From Amylibacter sp. IMCC11727 (GTDB lineage: Bacteria; Pseudomonadota; Alphaproteobacteria; Rhodobacterales; Rhodobacteraceae): DNA of 64,000 nt. The position numbers and the translations under genes are program-made. The stretch spans positions 372,001-436,000 of the forward strand of contig NZ_CP122960.1 of assembly GCF_029854195.1 (NCBI RefSeq), written 5' to 3'. The notes beneath the pieces were generated by a model. The model saw only the letters and a list, made by a program, of their open reading frames with translations, did not search any database and was not told the DNA's origin. Shown here piece after piece: positions 16,781-26,406 of the stretch. The stretch's first letter is position 1; each line of letters opens with the position of its first letter.

Positions 16781-16799
16781 CTGTTTAAGGAAAAAATGA

Positions 16800-19334
16800 A
16801 TGTCACGTTATAATGCACGTGTAGTGGAGCCAAAGTGGCAAAAAGCTTGGGATGAGGCAGGCGTTTTCAAAGCAGAGCGCGATGAAAGCCGTGACAAATA
16901 CTATGTGTTGGAAATGTTCCCCTATCCATCTGGGCGGATTCACATGGGCCACGTGCGCAACTATGCGCTGGGGGATGTAGTGGCGCGGTATAAGGCGGCA
17001 CAAGGTTTTAATGTCTTGCATCCAATGGGATGGGATTCATTTGGTTTGCCTGCCGAAAATGCGGCGATGGAAAAGGGTGTGCATCCGGGCGAATGGACAT
17101 ACCAGAACATCGCGGACATGCGTGCGCAAATGAAACCGATGGGTCTGTCGATCGATTGGTCCCGAGAATTGGCCACCTGTGACCCTGAATACTATGGTCA
17201 GCAACAGGCTATGTTTATTGATTTCATGGAAAAAGGCTTGGTCTACCGCAAAAAGGCGGTGGTGAACTGGGATCCTGTGGACATGACCGTTTTGGCCAAC
17301 GAGCAGGTGGAAGCTGGCCGTGGATGGCGGTCTGGTGCGTTGGTGGAGCGTAAGGAACTGACGCAGTGGTTTTTTAAGATTTCCGCGTTTTCCGAAGAGC
17401 TGTTAAGCGCAATTGATGATCTGGAAGGCTGGCCCGATAAGGTGCGGTTGATGCAGCGTAACTGGATCGGCAAATCCCGTGGTTTGGAATTTGCCTTTGA
17501 ACGTACGGATGGTGGCGACAAGATCGAGGTTTATACCACGCGGCCTGATACGTTGAACGGTGCGAGCTTTGTGGGCATTTCGCCTGACCATCCGATTGCA
17601 AAGCAGTTGGAGGCGGATAATGCCGATGTGGCGGCGTTTGTTGCGGAATGCCGCAAGGGTGGCACGACAGAAGAAGCGATTGAGACCGCGCCGAAGTTGG
17701 GGATGGATACTGGGATTCGGGTGAAACATCCGTTGTATGCGGATCAAGAACTGCCTGTTTGGATCGCGAACTTTATCCTGATGGACTACGGCACAGGGGC
17801 TATTTTTGGCTGTCCTGCGCATGATCAGCGGGATTTGGATTTCTGCTGCAAATACGATTTGCCTGTGATTGATACGTTCTTTGCGTTGGATGATAACACG
17901 CCTGTTGCAAATACGGCGTTTGTTCCGCCTAAGACGGAAAAGGTGAAATGGGTCGACCATTTTGCGGGTCTGGACGTGGCGACAGGGCAAGAGGCGATTG
18001 ATGCGACTATTGCTTATGCTGAGGACAAGGGTTGGGGCACGGGCACCACAAACTATCGTTTGCGTGATTGGGGTGCGTCACGGCAGCGGTTCTGGGGGTG
18101 TCCGATCCCTGTTGTGCATTGCGAAAGCTGTGGCGTGGTGCCTGAGAAGAAGGAAAATCTGCCTGTTGAATTGCCCAAAGACGCGACATTTGATCGGCCC
18201 GGCAATCCGCTGAACTGGCATCCAACGTGGCGTGATGTGCCATGCCCGTCTTGTGGTAAACCTGCGCAACGTGAAACGGATACGATGGATACCTTTGTGG
18301 ATTCGTCGTGGTATTTTGCGCGCTTTACGGCACCACGAGCCGAAACACCGACTGTGGATGAGGATTTGTCCTATTGGATGAATGTGGATCAGTACATTGG
18401 TGGGATCGAACACGCGATTCTGCACCTGTTGTATTCCCGTTTCTTTGCCCGCGCCATGAGCGAAACGGGGCATATGCCAAAATCCGCGATTGAGCCGTTC
18501 AATGCGTTGTTTACGCAAGGGATGGTGTGTCACGAAACTTATCAGGACCCAGACGGAAAGTGGTTGAACCCCGAAGACATCAAGCCTGTGGATGGTGGGT
18601 ATGAAACAACGGACGGGCGGCCAGTAACGGTTGGTCCGTCAATCAAGATGTCCAAATCCAAGAAAAACGTTGTCGATCCAGAAGATATCATCGACCAGTT
18701 CGGTGCGGATACGGCCCGATGGTTTGTTCTGTCCGACTCCCCGCCAGAACGGGATGTGGAATGGACCGCATCAGGTGCAACAGCGGCGTGGAAGCATATC
18801 AACCGCGTATGGACGCTGTGTGACACGATTGCAGAGATGCCAGAGGGCGCGGGCGAGGGTGACGATAACCTGCTGAAAGAAATGCACAAAGCCATTCACG
18901 AAGTGACCATGAACATCGAAAGTTTCGGGTTTAATGCGGCGATTGCAAAGCTTTATGGGTTCACCAACACATTGGCGAAATCCAAAGCAGGCAAAGCCGC
19001 CAAGCGCGAAGCAATTATGGCAATGGCACAGTTGATGGCGCCGATGACCCCGCATTTGGCCGAGGATATCTGGGCGCATCTGGGTGGTGAAGGTCTTGTG
19101 GCGCAGGCCGCTTGGCCCAAAGCGGACGAGAGCATGTTGGTGGATGACACGGTGACTTTGCCGATCCAAATCAACGGCAAACGCCGCGATGAAATCACCG
19201 TTGCAAAGGATATGCCCAAGGAAGAGGTTGAAAAACTGGTTCTGGCAAACGAGACTGTAATCAAGATGCTGGATGGGGCAGAGCCCAAAAAGCTGATCGT
19301 TGTGCCAGGGCGGATTGTGAATGTTGTTGTTTAA
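16800..19334 (+). CDS. leuS: leucyl-tRNA synthetase
   Basis: This 844-residue class I synthetase has the HIGH motif as HMGH (48-51) after PYPSGRI, and the KMSKS loop at about 616-620 (IKMSKSKKN). The editing domain lies between (VYTTRPDTLNGASFVGISPDH, about 240-260), with the catalytic core resuming at WGCPIPV. Length and order match bacterial LeuRS. Its 3' end overlaps lptE by 14 bases, linking it to the lptE-holA genes. Confidence 0.97.
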   Translation: MSRYNARVVEPKWQKAWDEAGVFKAERDESRDKYYVLEMFPYPSGRIHMGHVRNYALGDVVARYKAAQGFNVLHPMGWDSFGLPAENAAMEKGVHPGEWTYQNIADMRAQMKPMGLSIDWSRELATCDPEYYGQQQAMFIDFMEKGLVYRKKAVVNWDPVDMTVLANEQVEAGRGWRSGALVERKELTQWFFKISAFSEELLSAIDDLEGWPDKVRLMQRNWIGKSRGLEFAFERTDGGDKIEVYTTRPDTLNGASFVGISPDHPIAKQLEADNADVAAFVAECRKGGTTEEAIETAPKLGMDTGIRVKHPLYADQELPVWIANFILMDYGTGAIFGCPAHDQRDLDFCCKYDLPVIDTFFALDDNTPVANTAFVPPKTEKVKWVDHFAGLDVATGQEAIDATIAYAEDKGWGTGTTNYRLRDWGASRQRFWGCPIPVVHCESCGVVPEKKENLPVELPKDATFDRPGNPLNWHPTWRDVPCPSCGKPAQRETDTMDTFVDSSWYFARFTAPRAETPTVDEDLSYWMNVDQYIGGIEHAILHLLYSRFFARAMSETGHMPKSAIEPFNALFTQGMVCHETYQDPDGKWLNPEDIKPVDGGYETTDGRPVTVGPSIKMSKSKKNVVDPEDIIDQFGADTARWFVLSDSPPERDVEWTASGATAAWKHINRVWTLCDTIAEMPEGAGEGDDNLLKEMHKAIHEVTMNIESFGFNAAIAKLYGFTNTLAKSKAGKAAKREAIMAMAQLMAPMTPHLAEDIWAHLGGEGLVAQAAWPKADESMLVDDTVTLPIQINGKRRDEITVAKDMPKEEVEKLVLANETVIKMLDGAEPKKLIVVPGRIVNVVV

Positions 19335-19818
19335 CCGAAGACATATGTTGGCGCTGGCCCTTGGGTTGGGTGTTTCGGCATGTGGATTTGAACCTATCTA
19401 TAAACAGGGAACAACAGCTTCGGCGTTGCAAGGGCAGATTGATATTGATCTTGTCAAAGGGCGCAACGGGTTTGAATTGCGCGAAGAGCTGGAAAACCAG
19501 CTTGGCTTTGCCGACGCAAACGCGCCTTATATTCTGACGTTTAAACTGACCACCACGGAAACTGGTTTGGCGGTGACCGAGGATGAAGGCACGACCCGAA
19601 CCAATTTGAACGGAGTGGCGGCCTTTACCGTGCGCCGCCGCGATACGGGGACAGTGGTGTATCAGGACAGCGTAAAAAACGTCACCGCCTATGGCACCAC
19701 ATCTGCGACGTTCCCATCTGCGGTGGCCAAGCGGGATGCCAACACCCGATTGGTGAAGGCGCTGGCAGGGCAAATTGCCAATCGCATTGCCATCACATCG
19801 GACGACTGGGCCACATGA
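19321..19818 (+). CDS. lptE: LPS-assembly lipoprotein LptE
   Basis: This 165-residue protein has a lipoprotein signal peptide with lipobox GVSACG (Cys21) followed by FEPIY, the usual LptE start in this group. With LptD, LptE forms the outer-membrane plug that inserts lipopolysaccharide. Position between leuS and holA is the classical lptE location, and the gene overlaps both neighbours (14 and 4 bases). Confidence 0.88.
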   Translation: MLLFNRRHMLALALGLGVSACGFEPIYKQGTTASALQGQIDIDLVKGRNGFELREELENQLGFADANAPYILTFKLTTTETGLAVTEDEGTTRTNLNGVAAFTVRRRDTGTVVYQDSVKNVTAYGTTSATFPSAVAKRDANTRLVKALAGQIANRIAITSDDWAT

Positions 19819-20837
19819 AACTGGCAGGTGGGCAGGCGGCCGCGTTTTTAGCAAAGCCTGACGCGGGCAAATCTGCAATTCTGCTTTATGGTATGGATTC
19901 CATGAGAGTGGCGCTGAAACGCCAGCAAGTGATCAAAGCATTGGTTGGCGCACAAGCCGAAGAAGAAATGCGCCTGACCCGTATCGAAGCGGCAGAGCTG
20001 CGCAAAGAACCCGCATTGGTTTTGGATGGAATTAAGGCGCAAGGGTTTTTCCCTGGTCCCCGCGTTGTGTTTGTTGAAGGGGCGGGGGATGGCCTGACGG
20101 CGGTATTGGAAACAGCGCTGGGTGAATGGGCAGAAGGGGATGCAACACTGGTTGTGACCGCCAGCAGTCTGAACGCAAGGTCCAAACTGCGCAAAGCATT
20201 TGAGGGCGATCAACGCGCCGTTGCTATTGGTATTTACGATGACCCCCCCGGACGGCCTGAAATTGAGCGTTTGGCAAAAGAAGCCAAGCTTGGCGATTTA
20301 CCCCAAGGGGCGATGGACGCGTTGATGCAGTTGGCCCGCACGCTCGACCCTGGTGAATTGAACCAGACAATTGAAAAGCTGGGGCTGTATAAATACGGCG
20401 ATAACACGCCAATCACAGGCGAAGATATTGATGCCTGTATGCCCGCCACCTCGGATGCGAATCTGGATGATGCGGCCCATGCTATTGCCGAAGGGCGCAC
20501 GGGTGATGTGGTTCCGACGCTGAAACGGCTGTCGGGGCAAGGCGTGAACCCAACGGCCCTGTGCATCGCGGCCACACGGCATTTTCGCACATTACATGCG
20601 GCGACCACGCACCCGCAGGGGCCTGATACGGCGCTGGCACGTGCGCGACCACCTGTGTTTGGGCCGCGCAAAGATCGGCTGGCACGGCAGGCTCGGCGGC
20701 TTGGCGCGAATAAGGTGGAAAAGGCACTGACCGAATTGATGAACACGGATTTGCAGTTGCGATCCAGCCAAAAGCCGCCAGAAATGGCACTGGTGGAACG
20801 CACGTTCATCCGCATTGCAATGCTACAAAGGAATTAA
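19815..20837 (+). CDS. holA: DNA polymerase III subunit delta
   Basis: This 340-residue protein is the clamp-loader delta subunit. It has the AAA+-like fold without a Walker A motif, a family trait. Typical stretches are ILLYGMDSMRVALKRQQV at the start, VVFVEGAGDGL in the middle and FGPRKDRLARQARRL near 285. Delta opens the beta clamp during replication. The overlap with lptE and the leuS-lptE-holA order support the assignment. Confidence 0.92.
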   Translation: MKLAGGQAAAFLAKPDAGKSAILLYGMDSMRVALKRQQVIKALVGAQAEEEMRLTRIEAAELRKEPALVLDGIKAQGFFPGPRVVFVEGAGDGLTAVLETALGEWAEGDATLVVTASSLNARSKLRKAFEGDQRAVAIGIYDDPPGRPEIERLAKEAKLGDLPQGAMDALMQLARTLDPGELNQTIEKLGLYKYGDNTPITGEDIDACMPATSDANLDDAAHAIAEGRTGDVVPTLKRLSGQGVNPTALCIAATRHFRTLHAATTHPQGPDTALARARPPVFGPRKDRLARQARRLGANKVEKALTELMNTDLQLRSSQKPPEMALVERTFIRIAMLQRN

Positions 20838-20839
20838 CC

Positions 20840-21442
20840 ATGTACACACTGATTGGCACACCAAAGGCACGTCCGTTTCGAGTTTTATGGATGATGGAAG
20901 AGCTGAGCGTTGAATATGACGTGCTGCCGCTGTCCCCAACCGACAAGGCGGCGATGGCAGAATATAACCCGACAGGGAAGGTTCCTGCGCTCAAGGATGG
21001 GGATGACATCATCATCGATTCCGTGGCGATCATGCAGTATCTGGCAGACAAACACGGCGGTTTAACCTTTAAGGCCGGGACAATTGAACGGGCCAAACAG
21101 GACAGTTTCACACAGTTCATTTGTGACGAGATTGATGGGGCGTTGTGGACCGCAGCCCGCAACAGTTTCGTGAACCCAGAAAATCAGCGTTCAACGGATA
21201 TCAAACCGGTTTTGATGTGGGAATTTGAACGATCCATCAACGCGCTAGAAACCCGTTTGGGGGACAACGATTTCTTTATGGGTGATACCTGCACCGTTCC
21301 TGATTTGCTGTTCACGCATTGCGCGGGATGGGCACGAAATGCAGGGTTCCCGTTCGAAAGCAAACCGCTGCGTGCGTTGGTAAAACGGTGTTTGGAACGG
21401 GATGCGTACAAGCGCGCGGATGCCGTCAGGAAAGCCGCTTAA
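20840..21442 (+). CDS. glutathione S-transferase family protein
   Basis: This 200-residue protein has an N-terminal thioredoxin-like GST domain (YTLIGTPKARPFRVLWMMEE, then YNPTGKVPAL and the glutathione-binding IDSVAIMQYLADKH) and a helical C-terminal domain. It follows holA by 2 bases with an AAAGGA ribosome site, so it is probably in the same transcript. Its end overlaps the convergent flavoprotein gene by 17 bases. Confidence 0.88.
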   Translation: MYTLIGTPKARPFRVLWMMEELSVEYDVLPLSPTDKAAMAEYNPTGKVPALKDGDDIIIDSVAIMQYLADKHGGLTFKAGTIERAKQDSFTQFICDEIDGALWTAARNSFVNPENQRSTDIKPVLMWEFERSINALETRLGDNDFFMGDTCTVPDLLFTHCAGWARNAGFPFESKPLRALVKRCLERDAYKRADAVRKAA

Positions 21443-22604
21443 TGTAGTCTGCGGCAGCGCGACCTGCTGTGCGACCTGTGGCAAGACAGGCGGTGATTAG
21501 ATAGCCGCCTGTGGGCGCTTCCCAATCCAGCATTTCGCCCGCGCAGAATGAGCCAGATTCTGATGCCAGCATGAAGTCAGCTGTTAAATCCGTTTGGCGC
21601 ACACCTCCTGCAACGGATATTGCAAGATCGAGTGGGGCCGTCCCTGTGTAGGGAATTGGCAAAGACTTTACCGTTTGCGCAAGTGCATCGCGCGGTGTGG
21701 CGCGGGCAAATTCCATCACAAGTGCAGATTTCACTGCATCGAGCTTCAGTGACTTTCGCAGAATGTTTGCGAGGCTCGTTTTGGTTGATTGTTTGTCAAT
21801 ACGGGCCTGCAAAGCGGCAGTGGTTTGATCTGGCAGAAGGTCGATTTGCATCGGTTCGCTGCTGCGCAATCCTGTTGAGAATTGATAGACGAGCGATCCT
21901 TCGAGGCCTGATTTTGACAGCACACATTCGCCTTTGCGTCTGTCGTTTCCAACCGTCATGGCGATGTTTTTTAATGGTGCGCCAAAGAGGGGGGCCATGT
22001 GATCGGACCAGTCCACAGTGATCCCCATGTTAGATGGTTCAAACGGGGCTGTGTCGATACCGCGCTGGGCGAGGATATCAGTCCACATGCCATCAGACCC
22101 AAGCCGCGCCCAGCTTGCGCCGCCAAGGGCCAATACAGTTGCTTTTGGCGTGACAGAATGCAGGCCGTTTGGTGTTTCAAAGATGAATATGCCTCCCGTC
22201 CATTCGACCCAGCGCCAACGGGTTTGGAATGTGACGCCTTTGTCGGACAGTCGGTTCAGCCATGCGCGAAGCAGTGGAGATGCTTTCATGGCTTTGGGAA
22301 AAACGCGGCGGGTGGAGCCGATGAATGTGTCTTGGTCTAAGCCTTGTGCCCAGTCGATAACGGCTGTGTTGTCAAAGGCTTCGATGCTGGGTTTTAACCA
22401 ATCCGCAGCAGACCCAAAAGCTGCGATGAAATCAGCAAATGGTTCGGACTTCGTCAGGTTCAGCCCTGATTTACCTGCCATCAAAAACTTGCGGCCTACA
22501 GATGGTTTGCCATCCGCCACCGTCACAGAATGCCCTGCATCCGCCAGCATTTCAGCAGCCATCAGGCCTGCAGGACCCGCACCGATGACCAGCGCGTCGG
22601 TCAT
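21426..22604 (-). CDS. NAD(P)/FAD-dependent oxidoreductase, HI0933-like flavoprotein
   Basis: This 392-residue protein has an N-terminal FAD fold (VIGAGPAGLMAAEMLADAG), a LMAGKSGLNLTKSEP segment at about 41-55 typical of HI0933/YhiN proteins, and a C-terminal FAD contact (CAGEMLDWEAPTGGYLITAC). The substrate of this family is unknown. Its start overlaps the MscS stop by 4 bases. Confidence 0.87.
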   Translation of the reverse strand: MTDALVIGAGPAGLMAAEMLADAGHSVTVADGKPSVGRKFLMAGKSGLNLTKSEPFADFIAAFGSAADWLKPSIEAFDNTAVIDWAQGLDQDTFIGSTRRVFPKAMKASPLLRAWLNRLSDKGVTFQTRWRWVEWTGGIFIFETPNGLHSVTPKATVLALGGASWARLGSDGMWTDILAQRGIDTAPFEPSNMGITVDWSDHMAPLFGAPLKNIAMTVGNDRRKGECVLSKSGLEGSLVYQFSTGLRSSEPMQIDLLPDQTTAALQARIDKQSTKTSLANILRKSLKLDAVKSALVMEFARATPRDALAQTVKSLPIPYTGTAPLDLAISVAGGVRQTDLTADFMLASESGSFCAGEMLDWEAPTGGYLITACLATGRTAGRAAADYIKRLS

Positions 22605-23923
22605 TCAGGGGCCTTTGGAAAGCCGCCTTTGATTTCCACAACACGCTGCGGATATGGAATTTCGATGTTGTTGTCCTTGAGCGCGTTCCAAATAATGAAC
22701 AACACATCAGAGGTGTATTTATTCGGCCCGTCGTCGATGCCTTCGACCCAGAATTCCACCGCAAAGTTGATGCCGCTGTCGCCAAAGCCGCGCAATTCGC
22801 AATCGGGTGGGAAGGGTTGGTCAAGCACATCTTTATGTTTGGCCACAGCCTTTTCCACAATGTCAGGGATCAGGTTGATATCGGTGTCATAGGACACTGA
22901 AAAATCCGCCTCATACCGATTGGCCGAGCCGCTGTCAGAAAAGTTGGTGACGCGGGTGATGATGAAGTCTTCGTTGGGCACAACAATCCAGCGCCCGTCA
23001 TAGGTTTCCAAAATGGTGGCTCGCGCGGTCATTTTGATAATCGTGCCTGCCTCACCGCCATCGAGTTCCACGTAATCGCCGACGGTGGCCTGCCCTTCGA
23101 GCAAGAGAATGATGCCCGAAATAAAGTTTGACGCGATTTTTTGCAGACCAAAGCCGAGACCAACACCAACCGCACCCCCAAGGATGGCGAGGGAGGATAG
23201 GTTGATGCCCATGATGTTCATCAAGAGCAGGAAAGCCGTCCCGAAAATAATCAGTTCAACGGCCTTGGCGGCCAGCTCACGGGTGGCGGGGCGCATGTCC
23301 TCTTGGGTTTTGATATAGGAGGCGGATTGGCTGTTGGACCAACTGCCAAGCCAGAACAGAACCGAGCCGAACACCACGCCGCGGATCACGGCCAAGGCTG
23401 AAAATTTGATGTTGCCCACGCCGATGATAAATTCGGACAGGTACAGAAGGACAGGATCAAGAATGCCCAGCGCATAGAGGATGGCGAAAGGGATCAGGAT
23501 GTATTTACCGATCAATTTCAGGAACGGATCATAGATGATCTGCTGCACAAAAATACGCGCGGCCAGAAGGATAAACAGGCGTTTGCCAAAGGCAATAACC
23601 GCGCCTGACCCAAACAAAGATCGCGTGATTTGTTCACCGATACCCGTGAACGCATAGGCGAGCAGCGGCAACAGAAGGGGCAGAAAGATCAACACAAAAC
23701 GCCGCGATGTGGCGATGATATTTTCTTGCTCCGCAGGGGGTGTCAGCAGACGGTTGAGAACGGGTTCGAGCCGTTTGGCCGCAAATTTGGCGGCAAAATA
23801 TGCGACCAGTAGCAGGCCGAATTGAGACCATGCGGCGGGGCTGGTGAGCCAGCCAAGCGCAAGGTCGCGGCCCATGCCCCAGTATTCCATTGCGGTTTGT
23901 ACAAGAGGATGATCAAAATTCAT
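22601..23923 (-). CDS. MscS-family mechanosensitive channel
   Basis: This 440-residue protein has about five membrane helices (for example FGLLLVAYFAAKFAAKRL). The last is the pore-lining MscS helix followed by LGGAVGVGLGFGLQKIASNFISG, VGDYVELDGGEAGTI and a cytoplasmic domain. It vents solutes under low-osmolarity shock. The start at 23923 (MNFDHPLV) is chosen because the longer open frame would cover the divergent GST-like gene start region and has no family-like sequence. Confidence 0.9.
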   Translation of the reverse strand: MNFDHPLVQTAMEYWGMGRDLALGWLTSPAAWSQFGLLLVAYFAAKFAAKRLEPVLNRLLTPPAEQENIIATSRRFVLIFLPLLLPLLAYAFTGIGEQITRSLFGSGAVIAFGKRLFILLAARIFVQQIIYDPFLKLIGKYILIPFAILYALGILDPVLLYLSEFIIGVGNIKFSALAVIRGVVFGSVLFWLGSWSNSQSASYIKTQEDMRPATRELAAKAVELIIFGTAFLLLMNIMGINLSSLAILGGAVGVGLGFGLQKIASNFISGIILLLEGQATVGDYVELDGGEAGTIIKMTARATILETYDGRWIVVPNEDFIITRVTNFSDSGSANRYEADFSVSYDTDINLIPDIVEKAVAKHKDVLDQPFPPDCELRGFGDSGINFAVEFWVEGIDDGPNKYTSDVLFIIWNALKDNNIEIPYPQRVVEIKGGFPKAPE

Positions 23924-23990
23924 GGCCGTTCCCAGACTTGACGCGCAGCCCATTTGCGCTTTGTGATCTTCTAAACAGAAAAAGGTGTGG

Positions 23991-24923
23991 ATGACTATGG
24001 GTGTGATGATTGACGGGCAGTATTTTGCAGAAGATCCTGCACCAGAAAGCCCATCAGATGGGGAGTTTCGGCGCAAAGCATCAAGCATTCGCAACTGGAT
24101 TGGCGAAGATGGTTTCACGCCAGAGGCTGGGCGCTATCATCTGTTTGTTGCGTGGAATTGCCCGTGGGCACATCGGGCGTTGCTGACCCGTGCCGTGCTG
24201 GGATTGGAGGATGCGATTTCTGTGTCCTATGCCAAACCACGGCGCACCGATCAGGGTTGGGTGTTCGATGCAAACGGTGCGTTTTCTGATCCGTTGTTCG
24301 GCGTGGCAGCTGTGCATGAGGTTTATGCGAAACACATGCCCGCGTACACTGGGCGGATCACTGTTCCTGTGTTGTGGGACAAACAGACGGGTGTGATCGT
24401 CAATAACGAAAGCGCCGAAATTATTCGTGTGCTGAACACTGCATTTGGCGGCGATTTATACCCTGACGATTTGGCCAAACAGGTGGATGCGTGGAACGAG
24501 CTGATCTATCCAACTTTTAACAACGGCGTCTACCGTGCTGGTTTCGCGCGCACTCAAGAGGCGTATGACAAAGGCGTGGCGGATGTGTTTGCAACAATGG
24601 ATAAAGTCGAGGCGCATTTGGCGGAGTCGCGATACCTGTGTGGGGATCACTTTACCGAGGCTGATGTGCGGATGTTCCCAACCTTGGCGCGGTTCGATGT
24701 GGCCTATCACTATGCGTTTAAATGCAATCTGCGCCGTTTGATGGATTACCCAAATCTTTGGGCCTACGCGCGGGAGATTTATCAGATGGACGGTGTGGCG
24801 CAGACGGTCAATTTCGATATCTACAAACAGGGGTATTTTTCACCGTCTGAATTGCGCAATCCATTGGGTATTGTACCCGCTGGTCCGAGCATTGATTGGG
24901 ATGTGCCGCATGGACGCGGATGA
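23991..24923 (+). CDS. glutathionyl-hydroquinone reductase-like GST (YqjG/ECM4 type)
   Basis: This protein of about 310 residues has the Xi-class GST active-site motif NCPWAHR with the catalytic cysteine, where ordinary GSTs have Ser or Tyr. VIVNNESAEIIRVLN follows, and the helical domain ends in YAREIYQMDGVAQTVNFD. Such enzymes remove glutathione from hydroquinones. The ATG at 23991 has AAAAGG 5 bases before it; the next ATG at 23997 is also possible. Confidence 0.88.
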   Translation: MTMGVMIDGQYFAEDPAPESPSDGEFRRKASSIRNWIGEDGFTPEAGRYHLFVAWNCPWAHRALLTRAVLGLEDAISVSYAKPRRTDQGWVFDANGAFSDPLFGVAAVHEVYAKHMPAYTGRITVPVLWDKQTGVIVNNESAEIIRVLNTAFGGDLYPDDLAKQVDAWNELIYPTFNNGVYRAGFARTQEAYDKGVADVFATMDKVEAHLAESRYLCGDHFTEADVRMFPTLARFDVAYHYAFKCNLRRLMDYPNLWAYAREIYQMDGVAQTVNFDIYKQGYFSPSELRNPLGIVPAGPSIDWDVPHGRG

Positions 24924-25203
24924 TCCGATTTGCCCGCTGTGTTTGCGGCCCATCCCGCCGCACGCAAAACAGAGCGAACATCATTTAATCCCCAAGCTGA
25001 AAGGCGGGGCGAAGGGGCCGCGCGTGTTGCTGCACCAGATTTGTCACAACGAAATCCACGCGAGTTTGAGCGAGGCAGAATTGGCACGAGAATATAATAC
25101 GCCAGAGGCTTTGCGCGGGCATGAAAGGTTAGGCAAGTTTGTGAAATGGGTAAGCAAACGCCCAGCTGATTTTCATTCCAAGACGCCAAAGCGTCGACGC
25201 TAG
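24910..25203 (+). CDS. small HNH-type protein
   Basis: This 97-residue protein has a zinc-type CPLC pair near its start, a CHNEIH motif near 50, and SEHHLIPKLKGG between them, which together give the HNH/beta-beta-alpha-metal pattern. HNH domains are nucleases, but such short chromosomal members have no known job. The start at 24910 overlaps the GST end by 14 bases. A longer frame upstream would run inside the GST gene. Confidence 0.78.
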   Translation: MDADDPICPLCLRPIPPHAKQSEHHLIPKLKGGAKGPRVLLHQICHNEIHASLSEAELAREYNTPEALRGHERLGKFVKWVSKRPADFHSKTPKRRR

Positions 25204-25244
25204 GGACTTGTCTTGGGACGGTGTCCTGCGCTACTCGTTTCTAT

Positions 25245-25709
25245 ATGAAACTTGATCCCATAAATATCCGTATTCTTGAAATCCTGCAAAAAGACGCAGA
25301 TCAACCGCTTGATGCCTTGTCCGAACAGGTGAACCTGTCGCGCAATGCCTGCTGGCGGCGGATTAAGATGATGGAGGAAGAAGGCTGGATCAAAGGACGT
25401 GTTGTGCTGCTGGACCCGATGAAGCTGGGGTTGAAACTGTCGGTTTTTGTGCAAGTGCGCACGGACAGTCATGATGCGGATTGGATGGAGACTTTCGCCA
25501 GCGCCGTTCGCATGATGCCACAGATCACAGGGGCGTACCGCATGACGGGCGACCTTGATTATCTGTTGCATATTCAGGTGGCGGACATGGCTGACTATGA
25601 TGCGTTTTACAAACGTTTCATCGCCAAGGTGCAGGTGTCCGATATGTCCGCCAGTTTTGTGATGGAGCAGGTCAAGGAAACGACGGCGTTGCCCCTTAAC
25701 GCCGTGTGA
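25245..25709 (+). CDS. Lrp/AsnC-family transcriptional regulator
   Basis: This 154-residue protein has the AsnC helix-turn-helix at the start (LDPINIRILEILQKDADQPL then LSRNACWRRIKMMEEEGWI). A RAM ligand-binding domain follows (LSVFVQVRTDSHD, MTGDLDYLLHIQVADM). Such proteins sense amino acids and often regulate a neighbour. The start at 25245 is chosen for the KLDPINIRIL opening. Its end overlaps the convergent hydratase gene by 14 bases. Confidence 0.9.
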   Translation: MKLDPINIRILEILQKDADQPLDALSEQVNLSRNACWRRIKMMEEEGWIKGRVVLLDPMKLGLKLSVFVQVRTDSHDADWMETFASAVRMMPQITGAYRMTGDLDYLLHIQVADMADYDAFYKRFIAKVQVSDMSASFVMEQVKETTALPLNAV

Positions 25710-26406
25710 TCCGTTTGATCGCTTCGGCGTTGTCGAAATAGGCGGCCTCGTAACAATCATTCAAGTCATCGGCTGACAGATCGTCGAACAGACGTTTGAT
25801 GGCCGCGATGCTTTGGGGTTTCGCAGTAGCTGCGTCCAGCGTCAGGCTTTCAAGCGTATCATCGAACGTGTCGAGGTCCACGATACGGTCGATAAGGCCG
25901 ATGCTGAGCGCTTCGTCTGAGGCGAGTTTTTGCCCTGCCATCAAGATTAATTTTGCCCGCGCGGGACCGACCAATGTGGCCATGCGTTTTACGTCGTTGG
26001 GTTGCGGAAGAAATCCGCGTTTTAGGACGGGGTAGAAGAATTTCGCCTGCGGTGTCGCGATGCGCATGTCACACGCGAGTGCGAGGGCAAAGCCGCCGCC
26101 AGCGAGCGTGCCGTTCAGGGCGGCGATGGTCAGGCAAGGCAGGTCTGCGATGTTTTGTGAGGCATTAACCCACACCTGATCGCGCGTGAATTCAAACATA
26201 TCTTCGCCGTTTGAAACGTCCGCCCCTGCACAAAACACACGATCCCCCGCACCCGTGATAACAAAGGTGCGCAGATCGGGGTCTGCATGGGCTTCGGCGG
26301 CGACATCTGCGATGTCTTGCAGCATCTGTGGTGTCAGGGCGTTTGCCTTGTCAGGGCGGTTCAGGGTGACGCGCCACTGGCCACTGTCGCGGGTTACGTC
26401 GATCAT
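25696..26406 (-). CDS. enoyl-CoA hydratase/isomerase family protein
   Basis: This 236-residue crotonase-fold protein has the CoA-binding and oxyanion regions FCAGADVSNGED and AALNGTLAGGGFALALACD. At the second catalytic position of true hydratases it has LKRGFLPQPNDVKRM, without the usual GEx-type glutamate, so the exact reaction is uncertain. It is last in an operon with an SDR and a metallo-hydrolase; its start overlaps the SDR stop by 4 bases. Confidence 0.86.
   Translation of the reverse strand: MIDVTRDSGQWRVTLNRPDKANALTPQMLQDIADVAAEAHADPDLRTFVITGAGDRVFCAGADVSNGEDMFEFTRDQVWVNASQNIADLPCLTIAALNGTLAGGGFALALACDMRIATPQAKFFYPVLKRGFLPQPNDVKRMATLVGPARAKLILMAGQKLASDEALSIGLIDRIVDLDTFDDTLESLTLDAATAKPQSIAAIKRLFDDLSADDLNDCYEAAYFDNAEAIKRITRR

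Noticed and set aside
16753..16799. T-box or leader peptide controlling leuS
   Set aside because: There is only a simple terminator after the DUF3576 gene. No T-box sequence and no run of leucine codons precede leuS.
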